DNA of 64,000 nucleotides, taken from the NCBI GenBank assembly GCA_033964015.1, contig CM066920.1, positions 8,213,912 to 8,277,911 on the forward strand, written 5' to 3'. The stretch comes from Scolanthus callimorphus. Its lineage: Eukaryota; Cnidaria; Anthozoa; Actiniaria; Edwardsiidae. Below, piece after piece: positions 57,936 to 64,000 of the stretch. The position numbers and the translations under genes are program-made. The notes beneath the pieces are model-generated. The model made no database searches. It was not told where the DNA came from and saw only the letters and a list, made by a program, of their open reading frames with translations. How positions within the stretch are numbered: the stretch's first letter is position 1; every line of letters starts with the position of its first letter.

Positions 57936-58190
57936 TTTACTAGTATACATAAATATTGTTATACATATAAACAGATTTTGGTGCGTGTTGTCATTTTGCT
58001 TTTCCGCCCCAAAATGTGTTTACTAGTATACATAAATATGGTTATACATATAAACAGATTTTGGTGCGTGTTGTCATTTTGCTTTTCCGCCCCAAAATGT
58101 GTTTACTAGTACACATAAATATTGTTATACATATAAACAGATTTTGGTGCGTGTTGTCATTTTTGCTTTTCCGCCCCAAAACGTGTTTAC
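57936..58190. repeat. 83-bp tandem repeat, three units
   Basis: Units start at 57936, 58019 and 58102 with TTTACTAGTATACATAAATA and contain ACAGATTTTGGTGCGTGTTG. Reverse-complement copies lie at about 54080-54260, flanking the foldback element on its other side. Confidence 0.88.
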
Positions 58191-58488
58191 TAGTATTAAT
58201 TTAATGCAGTTCAGTTTTTACTTTTGAGTATGTTGATTTTCACGACTAACGTTTTCTGCACCAAAATCTTTTTTAGTACTGATAAATAATTTTGCTAATT
58301 AAGCGTAATTCCAAATGCCCATACGGTCAACTTCGTTCCCAGGGTCTTCAAGGTCCCCAAGTCCCAAGGAGAAAATTGACCAATCAGAGCGCGCGTTATA
58401 TCGTGTCGCAATGAACTGTGGGATACATCTCTCTCTCTTTCATTTCTACGACCATGGTTATCATGCAGAAGACGGAGAACTGCGAAAA

Positions 58489-61400
58489 ATGGCTTTATTA
58501 ACGAGTCTTCCCGTAGTGCAAGAAAGCCCTGAGGAACCAAAATTCTCGGTTGTAGCACTCGACTCTGCGGAAGGTCGGAATTCGTCCCTCGTAGCTCCAA
58601 AACCATTCGTGGACCACTCCATTAACTATGGTTTTGTACCGAGTACTGGCAATAGTGGTAAAAATCTAAGCCTGAAGATACCAGAGAGCAAAGGAAAAAA
58701 TTGTTTGTCGAAAGGTGAGACATAACTTTACTCGGTCTTTAATCGTTTAATCGTTAACCCGACGTCGTTAGTCGATTACAGTCGATGTCAATAGAACGAA
58801 TTTCACATGGCTGTAGAGAACCAATCGCAAAGTGATTACACCAATTCTGAACAAAACCTATAAGGAGTAATTACAAAGTAACTTAATTGGCAATTACTCA
58901 AACAGTCATCTGAAATCCACTCTATCAATCGATATTAATCGATTGATATTGCAAATCAATGACCAATCGATAAACCAGTGGCTGTGACCTTTTATCGATT
59001 GGCATTGATTGGTATAGATTGACATTGACTGGCATTGATTTTATGTATCAAGGAGTCACGATTTTAGGGTTAAATTTTAAGTTACCTCAAATGAAGTTCA
59101 GCTCATACGATTTCACTTATGGTGAAGCCAGCAATTGGCATTGTCATGCGGTGCACCTACAACTCTACAATGTCAATGGCAATTGATGCCAATGGATGTG
59201 ATTGGCAGATGATCTTCATGTGACTTTTGATTCATTATCGATTGACCAAGTACCAATATTACTTTTCCATCGATTTATTGATTGCTTTTTGATGATTGAT
59301 TGTCATCGGTTGCCACTGTATGCATTGCTACACGACCTCAAAATTCAATTTGCAATGGGCAATTTTTTAGCTGTCAATGGCAAACTCAAGGCCATAACTT
59401 TTGTGTCTTTTCCTCTATTTTTATCATTCTTTTCTTTAATGATGTATAAATAAGGTAATAGAACCCATCTTCTTGAAAGCGTTTTTAGAAGTCCCATGAG
59501 GCCCTTAATAATTTCATATTCAGGTTGAATTAGAAAAAAAAATTGCTAATATTTTTGGCTCAATTTCCAGGAATCAATTTCAATCAAGCTAAGTTACAGA
59601 AAATTTGTTGGAACAGAAACACAAAAAAAAAATGCTGTCAACTATGACCAAATTAGAAAGCTGATTCTGCTTGGTTTGAATTGAATTTTAATTAGAATTT
59701 AATTAGAAAACTCATTATTTTGGACTTTATGCTATAACCATTTAAGTCTCTGTATTTTTCATGTAGCAGTGACCATCTCAAAAGCCATGCGCTACTTTGT
59801 TGGTCAATATACACACTTTGCTTTTTTGTAATCATTGTTTTTCTTTTTTTTTTTGTCCTTGTATCATACAGTCCTTTGTAATGTAAAACAGATATGTCCT
59901 GATATAGTGAACTTGATCTCAGAGCAAATTTCAGATGAGTGTTGAAAACTAAATACAAAGTAAATACACATAGCCAATCAGAAACAAAACAATTTAACAA
60001 CTAGCCAATCAGGGGACAAAGGAAGTACCACTTGCATTTAAGTTGTGACCCAAGCAAAGTGTCACCATACTGTTTGGCTCACTAAACAATGACCCAAGAC
60101 CTCATAGGAATGAATAGAGAAAACACAAGTCTGATTTACATTTGACAGTCATCTAGACATTTGACATTCTCATTGGCTCACTAAACAATGACCCAAGACC
60201 TCAACCAATAGGAATGCATAGCTGAGAAAACAATAATCTGATTTTATTTTTGACAATTATTTGAAACCTGGTCTATTAAATTTTTTCAGCTGATGAAACC
60301 TGCAAGGAAGTGAAGATTCCAGCAGAACAAAACGATCATGTTGAGGCCTTTGGAAATGATTGGCAAGTTGTACATGACCAACCTAATCCAGCTCAGCCTT
60401 TGGAAATGATTGGCAAGTCGGACATGACCGACCTAGTCATTGAAATAACCATTACTTTGGAAACAGGAGTCTGCAATATCTCCAGTAAGGCTCCAAAATA
60501 TGCCACCACTAGCATAGTGACTGGTATCAACAAGTTTGACATGACCAAACTAGCAGCTCACAATAAAAAGGAATCAGCCATTATATTGGAGACAGTCTAC
60601 AATATCTCCAGTAAGGTTCCAAAAATGGCCAAAACTAGCACAGTGACTGGTATCAAGAAGGTGTTAGGAGAACCCCATCCAGCCTTTGCCTCAGGTCCAC
60701 CCATTCGCACCTGCCCAAACACTGGCTCTGGTAGTGGTGCATATGGCACTGATAATAGAGGCACTGGTGGCAGCCCTCAGGAGAGCAGCAGTTATGGTGG
60801 TAACAATGGTAAGGAAAGCACTGGAGGGTGTGAAGGTCGCAGTGGAGGCACAGCAGGGGGTGGAGGTGGCAGGGAAAATGGTGATGGTGACGACAGCAGG
60901 AAGAGGCCATTGAGTAGTGGTGATGTTGAAATGCAAGAGGAAAATGAGGAGGACAATGAAGAGGACTCAGGAGACTGTAGCATGCCCACCCTAAGCAGTG
61001 AACAGGTAATTTCTTTTGAATTGCATTAATTCTACTTTTACAGTAAATTGTTATAATTGTTCAATATGGGATTGGTTTCTTCTCTGTCAAGTGAGAAGCA
61101 TAGATCGACATGGGACATATGTTTATTTCTTGTTATTATGACTGGTTTTGAAGGAGCTTGGTTAAAGTGATGTGGTTTCAACATTTACAAGGAGTTTTAT
61201 TTTCTAAAAAAGGGACAGTGAAAAATATTTTAACCAGGGCCCGACACTGCGACCATATGGTCGCCAATGGCGACTAAATTTGGGGCTTGGCAACCAAAGA
61301 TTTAGAGCTAGTCGCCAAATGGCACCACAGCTTTCTGAGCTCAGCTGAGATCCACATTTATGTGGTGACTAAATCTTTACATTTTGGTGCCAAATTTTTT

Positions 61401-63986
61401 TTTCATTACTCGCCATGGCGCCTAGCAAAAAAGTTAATGTCGGGCCCTGTTAACACTCTTCTGTGTGTGTGTGTGTGTGGGTGGGGAAGGGATATTTTCT
61501 GGAACCACACATTACACATTTAGTGGAATTTCAGGTAAGTGCAAATTAGGTGTGCTTAGTGGCACCAAATTAAGTAAGAAATAGATAGTGGTAGTGGCAA
61601 TTGCCACTTAACTCCTTACAATAAATTACTTGACTAACAGTAGTCACCTGACAATGCTGCCAATAGGTCTCCAGTGGAGCAACAGCAGGCCAGTGTTAAT
61701 CAGGTAAATCGTGTAACCATGGTAATGTGGCAATTGCCACTTATTCTTTATAAGAAATTACTTTATTAACAGGAAATTATTTTATAGTCACCTGACAATG
61801 CTGCCAACATGTCTCCAGTGGAGCAACAGCAGGCCAGTGTTAATCAGGTAAATTGTGTAACCATGGCAATGTGGTAATTGCCAATAATTCTTTACAATAA
61901 ATTATTTGACTAACAGGAAATTATTTTATAGTCACCTGACAATGGTGCCAATATGTCTCCAGTGGAGCAACAGCAGGCCAGTGTTAATCAGGTAAATTGT
62001 GTAACCATGGCAATGTGGCAATTGCCACTTATTCTTTAATAAGAAATTACTTTATTAACAGGAAATTATTTTATAGTCACCTGACAATGGTGCCAATATG
62101 TCTCCAGTGGAGCAACAGCAGGCCAGTGTTAATCAGGTAAATTGTGTAACCATGGCAATGTGGTACACTTACTCGTACAAAAAAATCCTTTACTAACAGG
62201 AAATTCCATGGATGTGTGTGTGTGTGAGTAAGTGGGAGTAGGCGAGATATGGGCCAGAAGTCTCCCCATATCCCCCTATTTAGTTGATCTAAGGGGGTGA
62301 GAGCCTCGGGGACTACCGGTACCAGTAAAAAATATGGGGATGATCATCCTAAAAACCACCCAAGTGGTATCTTTTAGGGATGTCGGCTAACCAAAGAGCC
62401 ATCTGCTAGCCTTTAGGGTATATCATGGTAATAGTAGCCTATGGCAGTTAGCTTCAAATTCCTTATCACACCTGGTTTGCTGTCCCTTAGTGAAAGTGGT
62501 AATTTTTTCTGATGATCATCCCTGTCGTCCCCCTCCTGTGGATTGAGTTTGTATCATTAAGTATAACTTGGCCATTTTTGCATGACATCCCATTTCATTT
62601 GAAACAAATACAGATGTTATCTTTTCTATTGGCAGGATATCTCGGCACTGTTACAACACAGCTACTACTGTGCAGTTGATTGTGGTACACCAAATTGTCA
62701 TAAGGTAAAGATGTTAAAATGTATTTCAAACACCAGCCATAAACCGGTTTTGATGTTGTATGTAAATCAACATTATGGAGGCTTATGATCAAAGATGTCT
62801 GATAAAAATGTGACATTTCTGATTTATTAATACACAATTTTTTTTTGGGGGGGGGGGTGGGGGGAGTGTGAAGTATTTGTCAGAATACCCATTTTTTTTC
62901 TTTATATTTATAAAAGCCTAGCAGTTGTTTTTATACATGATATCATGATGATATATCCCTGAAAACGCACAGCTGCAGGTTTTTTGTACTTCTTATAACT
63001 TTGACAATAACACACATTGAAATAAAAAAAACCCATTATTTTTAAGTTCACAATTATCCCAGTAATTTTTTAGAGGGAGGGGGAGTCACCTCCAGGATTT
63101 CAACAAGTGCATACATTTATTATTTTTTATTATAGTTTTATTTGGCACTTTGGCAGAGTGACCTAACAGCTTGCAACTTTTCTAGGGTTTGCTATTCAAA
63201 ACTAAGCAAGGACATTTGCATGATGACATGGTTGACTACAACTACCAGAAACATTCGCGTTGCGGCTTTTTGTGTAGAAAATTAAGACTATTATGCTCTT
63301 ATTCACAAAGGAATTTGTTGATCTGAATAAGAAAAGGAAACTGAAAAGGATTCTGGTAGTTGTAGTCAAATCATGTCACCATATAAAAAAATGTCCTTTT
63401 ACTGTTCCCTATGAGTTTATCACTATACTCCATTCAGCACTTCTAAATCCGATATTATTTTCTTCTATAGATCAAGTTGTGGATTAGACATTTTGATGAG
63501 CACTATAATCCAGCGTGCCAACACTGTAGCCAATTCTATGGCTACTTGCGGAGCCATGCATCTATTTGTAAGGTTATTGGTTGTCGCGTTGCTTTGTGCA
63601 ACAATCTGAGGTAAGCATTGGTCAATCAATATTTTCTTCTTTGTTTGGAGTGGAAAGCAGCACTTAGTTTTAAATTTTCTAGATTTTCTGAACCTCTACA
63701 GTTACTTGGCACAAGCCCTCCCCTCTCTTTTGCCTTTGTGCTTGCTTTGCAGGCTATTTTTTTATTAAAGTCATTTGCTTGTATCAAGTCCTTTCCTATG
63801 CTCCACAGGAATGCGGGAGGAGGTGCTAGGTTTGATCCAAACCATGTTCTTCAGAATGTGGCCCAGAATGCTGCTGTGGTGGGTCCTGTCAGTGTTCCAC
63901 CTGGTCCTGCCAATGCTGAACCAGCATGTGAGCAGCTCTTCTATGACACAATGCCCCATTACCAGCCTGGGGTGGTACTGTTCTCA
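58489..63986 (+). CDS. Divergent TAZ-type zinc-finger protein (3' incomplete)
   Basis: Exons: 58489-58714, 60290-61005, 61644-61703, 61788-61847, 61932-61991, 62077-62136, 62636-62704, 63471-63610, 63809-63986 (or beyond). All junctions are GT..AG and in phase, giving 523 codons within the window. The start (AAAAATGG, MALLTSLPVVQ) is preferred over in-frame ATGs upstream, which lie in repeat-like sequence. Order: N-terminal region; a duplicated NISSKxPK..TSxVTGI motif; a Gly/Ser-rich linker; RKRPLSSGD, a possible nuclear signal; an acidic stretch (QEENEEDNEEDSGD); up to four SPVEQQQASVNQ modules; then a TAZ-like domain with HSYYCAVDCGTPNC, HFDEHYNPACQHC and HASICKVIGCRVALC. It lies head-to-tail 6.5 kb after CBP. 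A nuclear protein-binding role is inference. I do not recognise a named family member. Confidence 0.78.
58814..58924. mobile_element. TA-flanked MITE, inverted relative of 34271-34399
   Basis: Ends TAGAGAACCAATCGC and CAGTCATCTGAAATCCACTCTA-like. The interior ATTCTGAACAAAACCTATA matches the reverse complement of the CBP-intron copy. Confidence 0.65.
58930..60289. other. TAZ gene intron 1 (within 58715-60289)
   Basis: It contains many ATTGAT/ATCGAT words at 58925-59030 and a TAGAGCAG-family element at 59930-60276, with an internal direct repeat GGCTCACTAAACAATGACCC. No further exon is recognised. Confidence 0.55.
60290..61005 (+). CDS. TAZ-gene exon 2: duplicated motif, Gly-rich linker, acidic tail
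   Basis: The acceptor TTTTTTCAG and donor GTAATT bound a 716-nt exon, phase 1 in and 0 out. It starts ADETCKEVKIP. The motif ETGVCNISSKAPKYATTS/VTGINK recurs as ETVYNISSKVPKMAKTS/VTGIKK, an internal duplication also visible at DNA level (CCTTTGGAAATGATTGGCAA twice at 60347 and 60399). A Gly/Ser-rich linker and acidic tail follow. Confidence 0.8.
61236..61448. mobile_element. MITE (AGGGCCCGACA family), second copy
   Basis: Closely matches 36578-36789, including ACCATATGGTCGCCAATGG and GAGATCCACATTTATGTGG, with termini intact. It is in TAZ-gene intron 2. Confidence 0.85.
61644..62136 (+). CDS. Four tandem duplicated 60-nt exons of the TAZ gene
   Basis: Copies at 61644-61703, 61788-61847, 61932-61991 and 62077-62136 repeat with periods of 144, 144 and 145 bp, including their introns. 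Each is preceded by AG, followed by GTAAAT, is 60 nt in phase 0, and encodes SPDNAANMSPVEQQQASVNQ or a close variant (AANRSP in copy 1; GANMSP in copies 3 and 4). Any number can be included or skipped without a frame change. Confidence 0.85.
62137..62635. other. TAZ-gene intron before the zinc-finger exons
   Basis: It contains a TG microsatellite at about 62215-62225 and no recognisable exon. A weak fifth-copy start (TTTACTAACAGGAAATTCC near 62190) shows where a further duplicate unit would begin, but the exon sequence is absent. Confidence 0.5.
62636..63610 (+). CDS. TAZ-like zinc-finger exons
   Basis: Exon 62636-62704 (69 nt, phase 0) reads DISALLQHSYYCAVDCGTPN then CHK. Exon 63471-63610 (140 nt) reads IKLWIRHFDEHYNPACQHCS, QFYGYLRSHASICKVIGCRV and ALCNNLR. 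The third cluster has the H-x3-C-x4-C-x4-C spacing of CBP TAZ2. The first cluster has a short loop (H-x3-C-x3-C-x4-C), and the second reads H-x3-H where TAZ domains have H-x3-C. The intron after CHK has no counterpart in CBP TAZ1 or TAZ2. Confidence 0.78.
63809..63986 (+). CDS. TAZ-gene exon after the zinc finger (end uncertain)
   Basis: The acceptor CTATGCTCCACAG leads in frame (phase 2) to NAGGGARFDPNHVLQNVAQN, then an Ala/Pro/Val stretch and CEQLFYDTMPHYQPG. A GTAAGT at 63987 is a likely donor, but the frame stays open to the window edge. Confidence 0.6.
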
Positions 63987-64000
63987 GTAAGTCCTAGGCG

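Noticed and set aside
58315..58488. Upstream in-frame extension of the TAZ gene to an ATG at 58315
   Set aside because: The extension lies in sequence resembling repeat termini (CGTTCCCAGGGTC), and the ATG at 58489 has the better context. It cannot be fully excluded.
60653..60989. Antisense His/Cys/Thr-rich frames in the TAZ-gene exon 2
   Set aside because: Shadow frames of the Gly/Ser-rich and acidic sense coding sequence.
61457..61475. TG microsatellite near 61460 as a Z-DNA or regulatory element
   Set aside because: Too short and ordinary in an intron to support a specific role.

Overview
This window is intron-rich animal genomic DNA, with no bacterial-style operons. Canonical GT..AG introns, a near-complete CBP/p300-type acetyltransferase gene, CUB-domain membrane proteins, a Penelope-type GIY-YIG fragment and many small inverted-repeat elements suggest an early-branching metazoan, most likely an anthozoan cnidarian. 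The species call is inference. All six protein-coding loci lie on the + strand.

Positions 1-24,000 hold four related single-pass membrane protein loci (A-D), each ending in a last exon that encodes a transmembrane helix and a cytoplasmic tail with PPxY motifs (predicted WW-domain ligands, as used to recruit NEDD4-type ligases). A (924-4083, 5' incomplete) and B (7124-13172, apparently complete) carry a CUB ectodomain on one symmetric phase 1-1 exon. C (15433-17249) and D (20077-23593) instead start from a 22-nt micro-exon and have almost no ectodomain. D has expanded its PPxY module about sixfold and carries a one-base frame break in an A9 run. C and D share duplicated upstream DNA. Minisatellites invade this cluster: two unrelated 32-bp arrays in and after A, a 22-bp array in an intron of B, and a 35-bp array after D with a CACGTG palindrome in nearly every unit and an 841-bp higher-order duplication.

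Positions 24,000-30,000 are gene-poor: satellite, MITEs and low-information sequence. Positions 30,392-51,994 hold CBP/p300 in 27 coding exons whose splice phases join into one frame of 2,347 codons. Domains run in the usual order: N-terminal region, TAZ1, KIX, Gln/Pro-rich linker, bromodomain, RING/PHD, HAT, ZZ, TAZ2, NCBD, Gln-rich tail. A one-base shift near the 3' end separates the open frame from a frame encoding a CBP-like terminus. Introns hold MITEs of several families.

Positions 52,000-58,300 are intergenic, with a 445-bp PIF-type MITE and a nested foldback structure of about 2.8 kb containing a palindrome of about 0.85 kb. From 58,489 to the window end lies the most unusual gene: a protein with a divergent TAZ-type zinc finger, head-to-tail downstream of CBP. 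It has an acidic Gly-rich N-terminal region and four tandem in-frame 60-nt micro-exons. Its 3' end is outside the window.

Exon models come from splice consensus, reading-phase continuity and family resemblance read by eye. No alignment or transcript evidence was available.
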